Shown here: piece after piece, positions 17,140 to 26,200 of the stretch
Numbering within the stretch: position 1 is the first letter of the stretch
Layout of the letters: each line of letters begins with the position of its first letter
NCBI RefSeq assembly: GCF_001591805.1
Contig: NZ_BCVP01000015.1
Location: 186,001 to 250,000, forward strand
Reading direction: 5' to 3'
Source of the DNA: Neobacillus novalis NBRC 102450
GTDB taxonomy: Bacteria > Bacillota > Bacilli > Bacillales > Cytobacillaceae
Length of the DNA: 64,000 nucleotides
Notes under the pieces: model-generated
Told to the model about the DNA's origin: nothing
The model's database searches: none
What the model saw: only the letters and a program-made list of their open reading frames with translations
Program-made: the position numbers and the translations under genes

Positions 17140-18321
17140 TTGATAAATACAACATATAAAAAGAGGGTTTTTCTTTCATCGCCACATATGAGCGGGGATG
17201 AGCTAAGGTATATAAAGGAAGCCTTTGACACCAATTGGATAGCACCGCTCGGACCGAATGTTGATGAATTTGAAAAAGAAATAGCCGAATATGTAGGAGC
17301 CAATGAAGCTGTTGCCGTAAGTTCAGGAACTGCAGCGATTCATTTGGCTCTTTCTTTATTAAATGTAAAAAAGGGTGACAAAGTTTTTTGTTCAAGCCTC
17401 ACCTTTATTGCAAGTGCCAATCCGATTATTTATCAGGGAGCGGAGCCAGTATTTATCGATTCCGAGCCAGTTACATGGAATATGTCTCCCGATGCTTTAG
17501 AAAAGGCATTTAAAGATGCATCGGATGAAGGAAATCTACCGAAAGCAGTCATCGTTGTGAACCTGTATGGGCAAAGTGCAAAAATGGATGAGATAACTTC
17601 CATTTGTGATCATTACAATGTTCCAATGATTGAAGATGCTGCCGAATCCATTGGTTCTACATATAAAGGAAAAGCAAGCGGAACATTTGGCCAGTTTGGT
17701 ATTTATTCATTTAATGGTAACAAGATTATCACAACTTCTAGTGGCGGTATGCTTATTTCGAACGATACGGGTGCATTAAAAAAAGCCCGCTTTTTGGCCA
17801 CTCAAGCCCGGGATCCGGCGCCGCATTATCAACATAGCAATATTGGATTTAATTATCGAATGAGCAATATCCTTGCTGGGGTTGGAAGAGCTCAATTAAG
17901 GGTTTTAGATGAACGTGTGAAAGCAAGAAGAAATATTTTTAACAGATATTATCAGGAATTAGCTAATCTACCGGGATTTTACTTCATGCCTGAACTAGAA
18001 AATACCTTTTCCAATCGTTGGCTGACAGCCCTCACTATAAATGAAGAAGAGGCAGGTGTTTCAGTTGGGGAATTGTTAAAGGCCTTAACCGAAGAAAATA
18101 TTGAAGCACGGCCTGTTTGGAAGCCGCTTCATATGCAGCCTATTTTTCAAGGGGTTAAATATTATCCACATGGTGAAAACGAGAATATCTCCGAATATCT
18201 ATTTATAAATGGGATATGTTTACCCTCAGGATCTAATTTGAATGAAGATGACCAAACAAGAATTATTAATTGTATTAAAGATACGGTATCTATAGGGAAT
18301 GAAAGAAAGAGATATGTTTAA
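17140..18321 (+). CDS. epsN: EpsN-like UDP-4-keto-sugar aminotransferase (DegT family)
   Basis: A 393-residue PLP aminotransferase: SSGTAAIHLAL near 67-77, the EDAAESIG block and the PLP-binding Lys in YSFNGNKIITTSSGGML (about 195). It converts the EpsC product to the 4-amino sugar. TTG start follows directly on the epsM stop, with AAGAGGTG inside the end of epsM. Together epsC-L-M-N form the complete bacillosamine initiation route. Confidence 0.88.
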   Translation: MINTTYKKRVFLSSPHMSGDELRYIKEAFDTNWIAPLGPNVDEFEKEIAEYVGANEAVAVSSGTAAIHLALSLLNVKKGDKVFCSSLTFIASANPIIYQGAEPVFIDSEPVTWNMSPDALEKAFKDASDEGNLPKAVIVVNLYGQSAKMDEITSICDHYNVPMIEDAAESIGSTYKGKASGTFGQFGIYSFNGNKIITTSSGGMLISNDTGALKKARFLATQARDPAPHYQHSNIGFNYRMSNILAGVGRAQLRVLDERVKARRNIFNRYYQELANLPGFYFMPELENTFSNRWLTALTINEEEAGVSVGELLKALTEENIEARPVWKPLHMQPIFQGVKYYPHGENENISEYLFINGICLPSGSNLNEDDQTRIINCIKDTVSIGNERKRYV

Positions 18322-18365
18322 TTATCGTGCATGAAATTTTAGAAGACAAAAACGGGGTATGTCTA

Positions 18366-18716
18366 ATGATAGGAAGAAATATATATGAAATTCGAATGAA
18401 AAAAGGTTTCACATTATCAGAGCTTGCAGAACGCGCTGGGATTTCAAAGTCCTACCTAAGTAATATTGAGCGAAACTTAAACCAGAATCCCTCCATTCAA
18501 GTCATTAGAAAGATTGCCCAGGTTTTGGATGTTGATCTAAAGATTCTGATAAAAACAGGGCCAAATGATGAAGAGCAACAATTACCAGATAAAGAGTGGA
18601 TTGATTTAGCAAATGAATTTAAAAAATCAGGGATTGAAAAGAATCAAATCCAAGAATTTAAACAATTAATTGAATTTATTAAGTGGCAGAATCAAAATAT
18701 GGATACAAAAAAATAA
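18366..18716 (+). CDS. sinR: SinR-like transcriptional repressor
   Basis: A 116-residue protein close to SinR in length and layout. It has an N-terminal Cro-type HTH (IYEIRMKKGFTLSELAERAG, then SKSYLSNIERN and NPSIQ) and a C-terminal SinI/SinR dimerisation hook (DKEWIDLANEFKKSGIEK, QEFKQLIEFIKWQ). I chose ATG 18366 because it aligns with the SinR start; a longer frame from 18327 adds 13 unlike residues. In B. subtilis sinR is elsewhere and represses eps; here it is inside the operon whose promoter carries SinR-like sites, implying feedback. No sinI is visible. Confidence 0.87.
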   Translation: MIGRNIYEIRMKKGFTLSELAERAGISKSYLSNIERNLNQNPSIQVIRKIAQVLDVDLKILIKTGPNDEEQQLPDKEWIDLANEFKKSGIEKNQIQEFKQLIEFIKWQNQNMDTKK

Positions 18717-18802
18717 GTACTTTTGAGGTTTTATGCTTTCCGGATCTGGCCGACTTCACCATTTCCTTTCTATTTAAAATAATGAAGGTAGGCGGATGCT
18801 AA

Positions 18803-19831
18803 TTGAATCAAAAAGTAAGTGTGGTTGTTCCGATATATAAGGTTGAACAATATCTTGCAAGATGTGTAGAAAGTATTTTGGAACAAACATATACGAATTT
18901 AGAAGTTATTCTTGTGAATGATGGATCCCCTGATAATTGTGGAACCATCGCAGAAAGCTATGCAATATCCGATAATCGGGTCAAAGTATTCCATAAGGAA
19001 AACGGAGGATTATCTGATGCTAGAAATCATGGTATGCAGTATGTAACAGGAGAATATACTATTTTTGTTGACAGTGATGATTGGTTAGAGAGAAGTATGA
19101 TAGAGGAACTTGTCAAAATAAGTAGTGAATATGAAGCAGAAGTAGTGCAATCAGCATTTTATTATGCCTACAATGATCACCTGTTATTTGACAATAGGGT
19201 TTATAACCAGAAGGCTTCTCCGGTAGTATTGGATAATAAATTATTAATGTATGAACTTGTAAGAAACAACGTAGTCAAAAATTTTGCCTGGGGCAAGCTC
19301 TATAAAACTAAGCTAATCAAAGACATTCCTTTTAAAAAAGGTGTTTTATTCGAAGATGTATTTTGGGCCCATCAAGTTATGCGGAGCGTGCAAACGTTTG
19401 TTTGTTTAAATACCCCCTATTATTTTTACTTGCAAAGAGATGATAGCATTGTAGCAACCTATTCTCCAAGGAACTTGGATATTCTTAAGGGATTAAAAGA
19501 AAGACATCGTTTTATTGAAAAGTACTACGTAAATCTAACGAATGAATCATATAAGACACTTTTAAAAACCAATTTAATCCATTACAACCTTCTTTTAAGG
19601 AACAGGAAAAAAGATTATAAAGGGTTGTATCGGAAAGAAATATACGAGTATATCAAGGGGAATTTTACAGAAATTAAAAAAGCAGCGGAAGATGATGAAC
19701 TCCTAAAAAAACAACTTATACTGTTTATAATTCATCCGTATTTAAACGTCTTTTTTCTGATTCTTCAAAAGGTATTAAGAAAAGTAAAAATTCTACCTCA
19801 ACCGATTGGTCTGGAACGAATTGATTTTTAA
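18803..19831 (+). CDS. GT2 glycosyltransferase (EpsJ/EpsH-like)
   Basis: A 342-residue GT-A enzyme: VSVVVPIYKVEQYLARCVES, LVNDGSPDN, HKENGGLSDARNHG and the DxD in VDSDDWLE. The C-terminal third is basic with a hydrophobic stretch near 305-325, suggesting membrane association. TTG start; the upstream AGGTAGGCGG acts as ribosome site. It begins the second half of the operon after an 86-nt gap that shows no terminator. Sugar specificity is unknown. Confidence 0.8.
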   Translation: MNQKVSVVVPIYKVEQYLARCVESILEQTYTNLEVILVNDGSPDNCGTIAESYAISDNRVKVFHKENGGLSDARNHGMQYVTGEYTIFVDSDDWLERSMIEELVKISSEYEAEVVQSAFYYAYNDHLLFDNRVYNQKASPVVLDNKLLMYELVRNNVVKNFAWGKLYKTKLIKDIPFKKGVLFEDVFWAHQVMRSVQTFVCLNTPYYFYLQRDDSIVATYSPRNLDILKGLKERHRFIEKYYVNLTNESYKTLLKTNLIHYNLLLRNRKKDYKGLYRKEIYEYIKGNFTEIKKAAEDDELLKKQLILFIIHPYLNVFFLILQKVLRKVKILPQPIGLERIDF

Positions 19832-19855
19832 GGTGACATTATTAGTCATATTCTT

Positions 19856-21088
19856 ATGGTACTCCTGGTAAAAGGGGTGCCTTTTTTACTACACGGGGGC
19901 GAAAGATACTTGGTCAAACACTTTGCAGCACTTTTCATGATTTATCTATTCAACTGTCTGCCCATTAAGAAAAACAAAATATTTCTATTTAGTTACTATG
20001 GAAGCCAATATGGGTGTAATCCTAAATACATTTCGGAATATATTCTCTACAATTATCCTAAAGATACATTCGATGTGGTTTGGGCTTTCAATGATCTTAC
20101 TGGTAAAGCACATTTTAGCGGTTTTCGAAAAGTAAAGATAATGACTCTTAGGTATTTTTATGAATTATGTACATCTAAAGTTGTGATTACCAATTTTAGA
20201 ACAACCGATTTATATGTAAAGAGGAAAAATCAGTATTATATTCAGACTTGGCATAGTTCTTTACGTTTAAAACAAATAGAAAAGGATGCGGAAGAATCAC
20301 TTCCACAAACCTATATTAATATGGCCAAAAAGGATTCATTAAAGTGTGATTTATTATTATCGGGGTGTGAATATAGCTCAGAAGTTTTTAAAAGATCATT
20401 CTGGTACCAGAGGGAAATTTTTGAATATGGTACTCCCAGAAATGATTTGCTTTTCAGCGATAATTCATTATTAAAAAAGAAAGTTCTAAAGGAATTGAAT
20501 ATAGAGGATCATCAAAAAATCGTTCTGTATGCTCCAACATTTAGGAAAGACAATAATAATTTAGAAATCTATAACTTAGAGTATTCTAATATTAATAAAC
20601 GGTTGAGAAATAAATTTGGTGGGGAGTGGACCTTTTTAGTCAAATTACATCCGCACCTAATATCCAAGTCAAGTGAATTGATCTTTGATGACAACGTAAT
20701 TGATGTAACTTCGTATGATGATATTCAAGAACTACTATGTATTGCTGATATTTTAATTACCGATTATTCATCACTAATGTTTGACTATTCTATCACTCAA
20801 CGACCGTGTTTCTTGTATGTACCAGATCTAATCGAATATATAAAAAAGGATAGAAATTTATATTTTGATGTAAAGGAACTACCTTTTATTAGTGCCGAAA
20901 GCACACAAGAATTATTGGATAAAATAGAGTACTTTGATAAAGAAATTTACCTTAAAGACGTATCCGATTTTATTAAACAAGTAGGGTCATTTGAAAAAGG
21001 AAAGGCCAGTGAGCACCTGCTCAAGCATATAGAGAAGGTTTGCTTTAACGCGGATAGGAGGAAAAGTTATGAAAGAAAAGCAATATAA
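19856..21088 (+). CDS. CDP-glycerol:glycerophosphotransferase family protein (TagB/TagF-like)
   Basis: A 410-residue member of the CDP-glycerol glycerophosphotransferase family: NFRTTDLYVKRKNQYYIQTWHSS, YGTPRNDLLF, LYAPTFRKD, KLHPHL and DILITDYSSLMFDYS. These enzymes transfer glycerol phosphate to a lipid-linked glycan or teichoic chain at the membrane. The neighbouring tagD makes the CDP-glycerol. The start is doubtful: the AAGGTGAC site lies 19 nt before ATG 19856, so a non-standard upstream start is possible. It overlaps tagD by 20 nt. Confidence 0.84.
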   Translation: MVLLVKGVPFLLHGGERYLVKHFAALFMIYLFNCLPIKKNKIFLFSYYGSQYGCNPKYISEYILYNYPKDTFDVVWAFNDLTGKAHFSGFRKVKIMTLRYFYELCTSKVVITNFRTTDLYVKRKNQYYIQTWHSSLRLKQIEKDAEESLPQTYINMAKKDSLKCDLLLSGCEYSSEVFKRSFWYQREIFEYGTPRNDLLFSDNSLLKKKVLKELNIEDHQKIVLYAPTFRKDNNNLEIYNLEYSNINKRLRNKFGGEWTFLVKLHPHLISKSSELIFDDNVIDVTSYDDIQELLCIADILITDYSSLMFDYSITQRPCFLYVPDLIEYIKKDRNLYFDVKELPFISAESTQELLDKIEYFDKEIYLKDVSDFIKQVGSFEKGKASEHLLKHIEKVCFNADRRKSYERKAI

Positions 21089-21491
21089 AATCGGTTATAC
21101 AACCGGAGTATTTGATTTATTTCATGTTGGGCATCTCAATATATTAAAACGCGCAAAAGAACAATGTGAATATCTTATTGTTGGAGTAAGTACGGATGAA
21201 TTAGTAATGGATTATAAGGGGAAATTTCCAGTTATACCACACCATGAAAGAATGGAAATAGTTAAGGGGATAAAATATGTTGACAAGGTTGTTCCCCAAA
21301 CCAATAGGGATAAATTTTTAGCCTGGGAATCTTTAAAGTTTGACGTTTTGTTTGTCGGTGATGATTGGAAAGGAAGCCCACTTTTCAATGAATTAGAAAA
21401 GAAATTTAATCATGTTGGGGCGAATATTATTTATTTTCCTTACACCGAGGGAGTTTCATCAACCATTGTAAAGCAGAAAATTACATTATAA
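21069..21491 (+). CDS. tagD: Glycerol-3-phosphate cytidylyltransferase (TagD)
   Basis: A 140-residue cytidylyltransferase with the nucleotide-binding HVGH (residues 19-22) and the FVGDDWKGSPLF and EGVSSTIVK motifs of TagD. It makes CDP-glycerol from CTP and glycerol-3-phosphate. TAGGAGG precedes the ATG, inside the end of the CDP-glycerol transferase gene, so the two are translationally coupled. The pair suggests that the exopolysaccharide carries glycerol-phosphate. Confidence 0.88.
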   Translation: MKEKQYKIGYTTGVFDLFHVGHLNILKRAKEQCEYLIVGVSTDELVMDYKGKFPVIPHHERMEIVKGIKYVDKVVPQTNRDKFLAWESLKFDVLFVGDDWKGSPLFNELEKKFNHVGANIIYFPYTEGVSSTIVKQKITL

Positions 21492-21510
21492 GGACGGAAA
21501 GAGGAACAAG

Positions 21511-22482
21511 ATGAAACCTGTAATTAGTATTATCGTACCTGTTTATAATGTTGAACCGTTTATCGAGGATTGCTTGAACAGTATTCTTGCTCAGAGTTTT
21601 TCCAACCTTGAGGTTATTCTTGTTAATGATGGTTCAACCGATAAAAGTGGAGATATTTGTCATGAATATGAAAAATTGGACAGAAGAGTGAAAGTGATTA
21701 ATCAGGAATATGGCGGTGTAAGCGCAGCAAGAAATGCTGGCGTGAAGGTTGCGCAAGGGGTTTTTATTGGTTTTGTAGATGGCGATGATCGTATTGATAA
21801 AGATATGTATACAAAGCTTTATTGTCTATGCGAGGAAACAAATAGTGATATTTCCATTTGTAAATTAGGTAGAGAAATTAATGGAGAACTGATTAACGAG
21901 GAGGAAGAGGTTTTTATAAAGGAAATGGATAATACCGAAGCAATGAGGGAGCTTTTCAAAGGAGATTTATATAGGTTTTCGCTATGCAATAAACTATTCA
22001 AAAGGAAATGTTTTGAAAACATACAATTCCCAGAAGGAAGAATTCATGAGGATTTATCGACGACTTATCGACTTATTGCAAATGCAGATAAAGCTGTATA
22101 TACCAATTATATTGGGTATATATATGTTAAACGGGAGAATAGTATATTAACCTCAAAGTTTAACCAAAAAAGGTTAGATGCTTTTATTGGATGGGATGAA
22201 ATATTATTATTTATGAATGAAAAATATCCCAAGCTATCAAAGGAGTATATTTCTTGTTTCGTATATGGGTGTGTCGATAATATTTATTACATTTTGAACC
22301 AAGTTACAGACAAGGAAGCTAGTAGGAAATATTTAAAAAAGATACAACAAAGTGCTATGACCTATCAAAGGGCCATCATAAAAAATGAAATATTATCGAA
22401 AAAATACAAATACATAATGACATTACTATATTATAATGTTGGCTTATTGCTATTATCTAATAACATCAAAAGATATTTATAG
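21511..22482 (+). CDS. GT2 glycosyltransferase (EpsJ-like)
   Basis: A 323-residue GT-A enzyme: IIVPVYNVEPFIEDCLNSIL, LVNDGSTDKS, YGGVSAARNAG and VDGDDRID, the last being the metal-binding DxD. CNKLFKRKCF and the acidic-basic IHEDLSTTYR are usual in the EpsJ group. Related to the genes at 18803 and 26201. It follows tagD by 19 nt with GGACGGAAAGAGG. Donor sugar unknown. Confidence 0.8.
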   Translation: MKPVISIIVPVYNVEPFIEDCLNSILAQSFSNLEVILVNDGSTDKSGDICHEYEKLDRRVKVINQEYGGVSAARNAGVKVAQGVFIGFVDGDDRIDKDMYTKLYCLCEETNSDISICKLGREINGELINEEEEVFIKEMDNTEAMRELFKGDLYRFSLCNKLFKRKCFENIQFPEGRIHEDLSTTYRLIANADKAVYTNYIGYIYVKRENSILTSKFNQKRLDAFIGWDEILLFMNEKYPKLSKEYISCFVYGCVDNIYYILNQVTDKEASRKYLKKIQQSAMTYQRAIIKNEILSKKYKYIMTLLYYNVGLLLLSNNIKRYL

Positions 22483-22523
22483 TCAGTAAATCAAAAATAG
22501 AAAGAGTGAGTGACTCGAAAGTT

Positions 22524-23714
22524 ATGAAAAAAAACCTATTATTTGTAATTGATTCATTAAACTGTGCAGGAGCGGAAAAAAGCTTAGTCACATTATTATC
22601 ACTTTTGGATTACTCCAAGTACACCGTAGACCTAATGCTATTCGGTCACGGTGGAGAGCTTGAGGAATTAGTTCCGAAAGAGGTAAATATTTTAAAACCG
22701 CTAAAGTATACAGAATTTGCGGCTTTGAGTATGAAACAAGCAATTACTTACTCTGTAAGTCATATTAACTTTAAGATGTTCTCCTCCAGGATGAAGTACT
22801 CGTTGGGAATCCGTAAGAAAAAATTTAGTAATCCACAGAAAGCCAGAATCTTTTGGCAAAGTGTTTCAAATGTTATTGAAAATAATCCTAAGGCATATGA
22901 TATAGCTATTAGTTATGCGCAGGGAATTCCTACTTTCTATGTAGCAGACAAGGTAGAAGCAAGGAAAAAATATGCTTGGGTGAACACAAGTTTTAGGTTG
23001 GAAGGACAGGAAAAGCTTTTTCAAAAAAAAATTTATGATCAATATGACAAAATAGTAGCTGTTTCTGAGTCAGCGAGAGAAATATTATTGGAAACATTTC
23101 CATACTATTCAAACAAGATAAATGTGATTTTTGATATTAATAATCCTGATTCTATTTATAAGATGGCTAGTATTGGGGATAGTTATGAGGATCAATATAA
23201 AGGAATGCGTATACTTACAATTGGCAGATTAGCTAAAGGAAAGGGATACGATATTGCCCTTGAAGCATGTAAAAAACTTAAAGAAAGAGGACTAAAATTT
23301 AAATGGTATGCGTTGGGGAAAGGTCCACTGAAAAAGGAAATAGAAGAATATATAAAGGTAAATGACTTGTCTGAACATTTTATCTTGTTAGGGGTTAAGT
23401 CAAATCCTTACCCATATATAAAAAATGCTGATTTGTATGTACAGACTTCGAGGTTTGAGGGGTTCGGACTAGCGATTGCAGAGGCACGAATGCTTAATAT
23501 TCCAGTCGTCACTACAAGGTTTGATGCAGTTTACAATCAAATGGTTGATGGGAAAAATGGTTTAGTGGTTGATATGAGCTCAGATGCCGTTTGTGATGGG
23601 ATATTAAAAATGATCTCTGATCATGAATTAAGGGATAGTGTTATCGAATACCTACATTCTGAGAAGAAAGGAAATGTTGAGGAAATAGATAAGGTTTATC
23701 AATTAATTGGATAA
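22524..23714 (+). CDS. GT4 glycosyltransferase, tandem paralogue 1
   Basis: About 396 residues from ATG 22524 (GTG 22506 is in frame). It starts LLFVIDSLNCAGAEKSLVTLLS. The donor half has TIGRLAKGKGYDIALEACKKL, SNPYPYIKNADLYVQTSRFEGFGLAIAEARM. It is the first of three consecutive GT4 genes with the same domain order and closely similar motifs, pointing to tandem duplication. Function is inferred to be sugar addition to the repeat unit; substrate unknown. Confidence 0.79.
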   Translation: MKKNLLFVIDSLNCAGAEKSLVTLLSLLDYSKYTVDLMLFGHGGELEELVPKEVNILKPLKYTEFAALSMKQAITYSVSHINFKMFSSRMKYSLGIRKKKFSNPQKARIFWQSVSNVIENNPKAYDIAISYAQGIPTFYVADKVEARKKYAWVNTSFRLEGQEKLFQKKIYDQYDKIVAVSESAREILLETFPYYSNKINVIFDINNPDSIYKMASIGDSYEDQYKGMRILTIGRLAKGKGYDIALEACKKLKERGLKFKWYALGKGPLKKEIEEYIKVNDLSEHFILLGVKSNPYPYIKNADLYVQTSRFEGFGLAIAEARMLNIPVVTTRFDAVYNQMVDGKNGLVVDMSSDAVCDGILKMISDHELRDSVIEYLHSEKKGNVEEIDKVYQLIG

Positions 23715-23730
23715 AGAAAGTGAGAAATAA

Positions 23731-24924
23731 ATGAAAAAAAAGCTATTATTTATGTTGATCAATATGAATGTAGGTGGGACGGAGAAAGCATTACTGAACA
23801 TGCTATCAGAAATCCCTTCAAAGGAATATGACATCACCCTTTTAATGTTGGAAGAATACGGCGGATTTTTAAATTTGTTACCTAAGGATATTCATGTTGA
23901 ATATTTACCGGAATATTTCAAGATGAAAAATATATTAAATCAGCCACTCCACATCGTTGCTTTAAACTTTCTTAGAAGGGGGAGATTCGTTAAAGCCTTT
24001 ACTATAATTTTGCTTCACTTAATTTCAAAAATTACGAAAGAAAGAAGCATTATATTTAAATATGCCTTAAAAGATTATCAAGATAACAAAGCGGAATATG
24101 ATGTTGCAATAGCTTATGCAGGCCCCATGGACTTCATAAGCTATTTTGTTATAAACAAGATTAAAGCTAAAAAGAAAGTCCAATGGATCCATTTTGATGT
24201 TACTAGGATTGGATTTAATAAAAAATTTGCCGAGAAAATTTATAAAAAATTCGATAAGCTCTATGTAGTTTCAAATGAGGGCAGGAAAAAGTTAATTAAT
24301 TATTTGCCGAATCTTAACGACAAGGTCGATACCTTTTTCAATTTGATATCACCAAGTTCGATAGTGAAGATGGCTAATGATGGGGTTGGGTTTGAGGATC
24401 ATTTTAAAGGGTTAAGAATATTAACAGTAGGTCGACTAACTAAAGAGAAGGGGCAGGATTTAACAATCCCCGTATTAGCAAAATTAAAAGAAGATGGGTA
24501 CAAAGTTAGGTGGTATTGCATTGGTGATGGGCGAGACAAAGAAGATTATGAAAAATTAGTAGAAGAATACAATGTAAAAAAAGACTTCAAATTCCTAGGA
24601 GCTAACCCTAATCCATATCCTTTTATGAAACAGTGTGATCTATATGTGCAGCCATCACGACATGAAGGTTATTGTATTACATTAACAGAAGCAAAATGCT
24701 TTGATAAGCCGATAATTAGTACAAATTTTACAGGGGCTAGTGAACAAATTATTCATAATCATACTGGATTAATTATAAATTTTGATGCACAAGAAATGTA
24801 TTTAGCTATTAAACGATTGTTAGATGATGAAAACCTAAGGAGAAATTTAGAAGGAAATTCACGAAATAACAAAATAAACACAACAACTGAAATTCAAAAA
24901 CTTTTTAATATTGTTCCAAATTAA
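23731..24924 (+). CDS. GT4 glycosyltransferase, tandem paralogue 2
   Basis: A 397-residue enzyme with LLFMLINMNVGGTEKALLNML at the start and WIHFDVTRIGFNKKF, LTVGRLTKEKGQDLTIPVLA, NPNPYPFMKQCDLYVQPSRHEG in the donor half. It is more like the next gene (25007) than the previous one, sharing the RWYCIGDG and SRHEGYCITL/SRHEGYCLTL segments. It begins 16 nt after the preceding stop, and its stop codon abuts a complex hairpin region. Confidence 0.8.
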   Translation: MKKKLLFMLINMNVGGTEKALLNMLSEIPSKEYDITLLMLEEYGGFLNLLPKDIHVEYLPEYFKMKNILNQPLHIVALNFLRRGRFVKAFTIILLHLISKITKERSIIFKYALKDYQDNKAEYDVAIAYAGPMDFISYFVINKIKAKKKVQWIHFDVTRIGFNKKFAEKIYKKFDKLYVVSNEGRKKLINYLPNLNDKVDTFFNLISPSSIVKMANDGVGFEDHFKGLRILTVGRLTKEKGQDLTIPVLAKLKEDGYKVRWYCIGDGRDKEDYEKLVEEYNVKKDFKFLGANPNPYPFMKQCDLYVQPSRHEGYCITLTEAKCFDKPIISTNFTGASEQIIHNHTGLIINFDAQEMYLAIKRLLDDENLRRNLEGNSRNNKINTTTEIQKLFNIVPN

Positions 24925-24981
24925 AGTCTCAAGTTTTGATTACAAAAGAAACTTGAGACTTTTCTTTTGTAATCAAAACTT
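24923..24981 (+). promoter_or_regulatory. Two mutually exclusive hairpins between GT4 paralogues (attenuator-like)
   Basis: Hairpin A pairs 24923-24936 with 24949-24962 (14 bp) and is followed by TCTTTT, so it looks like an intrinsic terminator. Hairpin B pairs 24931-24948 with 24964-24981 (18 bp) and uses the loop and part of the left arm of A together with the T-run. The two cannot form fully at once, which is the layout of an attenuator. No ligand or regulator is suggested by the sequence. Confidence 0.55.
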
Positions 24982-25006
24982 TGTGGAAGATAGGGAGGAA
25001 ATAACA

Positions 25007-26185
25007 TTGAAAAAGGTGCTTTTTATGCTCAGCAGTATGAACATTGGCGGTGTAGAAAAGTCATTTCTTTCCCTATTAACCGAGATACCTAAAGAAAAAT
25101 ATGATATTACCCTTTTGCTGCTGGAAAAGAAAGGTGGATTTTTGGAGTATATCCCCGATTGGGTCAAAGTTGAGGAGGCTTCATGGTTTCATTCAGTGAA
25201 GCCGGTTATCATGCAGCCGCCACAACAAACCATAAAAGATTATGTGAAGAATAAACAATACTTAAAAGTGCCAGGATTTATTTTTTCATATTACATCTCA
25301 AAATATTTAAATAACAGGCATTTTTATTATAAGCAAATTTTTAAAAGCATACCTCCACATGAAAATACATATGATGTAGCTATTTCATACCAAGGGTCAA
25401 CCGATATCATTGATTATTATATAGCCCATAAAGTTAAAGCACCTAAAAAAATATCATGGGTCCATTTTGATATTTCAAAACATCAGGTTAATAAAAGGTT
25501 ATATACAAAATTGTACAAGAGATTCAATCAAATATATGTAGTTTCTAAAGAAGCAAAGCGGCGTTTAATAGAGCAAATTCCGACGGCAAAAATTAAGGCA
25601 GAGACTTTTATGAATATAGTACCAGCTAATCTGATAAATGAAATGGCAAAAGAAACAATCAAATTTGATGAAACATACAAAGGTATAAAAATTGTTACAG
25701 TTGGAAGGCTTTCAAAGGAAAAAGGCCAGGATATGGCAATTAAAGTTTTATCCAGACTAAGAAAAGCTGGCTATGATGTGAGATGGTACTGTATTGGTGA
25801 TGGAAACAATAGAAAGGAGTATGAAAGACTAATTAGGGATTATGGCTTAAAGAATGACTTTTGGTTATTAGGGTCCACACCTAATCCTTATCCTTTTATA
25901 TCAAATGCAGATATTTATGTCCAAACATCGAGACATGAGGGATACTGTCTAACACTTGCAGAGGCTAAATGTTTGCTAAAACCAATCATAACGACAAACT
26001 TCACAGGTGCATATGAGCAAGTTAAGGATGGATACAATGGATTCATTGTTGATTGTAGTGAGGATGAATTATATAAGAAGTTAAAATACCTTATTGAAAA
26101 TCCTTTACAAAGAAAAATATTTATTGAGAATCTAAAAACCAATGATGTAAATTCAACTTTTAAAACACAAAAGCTGTCAATATAG
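25007..26185 (+). CDS. GT4 glycosyltransferase, tandem paralogue 3
   Basis: About 392 residues from TTG 25007, chosen because AGGGAGGAAATAACA sits directly before it and the homologous start (LKKVLFMLSSMNIGGVEKSFL) begins there; the open frame to 24911 is only leader sequence across hairpins. The donor half has TVGRLSKEKGQDMAIKVL, RWYCIGDG and DIYVQTSRHEGYCLTLAEAKC. Closest to the previous gene. Presumed sugar transfer to the repeat unit. Confidence 0.8.
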   Translation: MKKVLFMLSSMNIGGVEKSFLSLLTEIPKEKYDITLLLLEKKGGFLEYIPDWVKVEEASWFHSVKPVIMQPPQQTIKDYVKNKQYLKVPGFIFSYYISKYLNNRHFYYKQIFKSIPPHENTYDVAISYQGSTDIIDYYIAHKVKAPKKISWVHFDISKHQVNKRLYTKLYKRFNQIYVVSKEAKRRLIEQIPTAKIKAETFMNIVPANLINEMAKETIKFDETYKGIKIVTVGRLSKEKGQDMAIKVLSRLRKAGYDVRWYCIGDGNNRKEYERLIRDYGLKNDFWLLGSTPNPYPFISNADIYVQTSRHEGYCLTLAEAKCLLKPIITTNFTGAYEQVKDGYNGFIVDCSEDELYKKLKYLIENPLQRKIFIENLKTNDVNSTFKTQKLSI

Positions 26186-26200
26186 AAAGGAACTTTGAAT

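Noticed and set aside
24911-25006. N-terminal 32 codons of the third tandem GT4 frame
   Set aside because: They overlap the previous gene's end and hairpins; the ribosome site and homology place the start at 25007.
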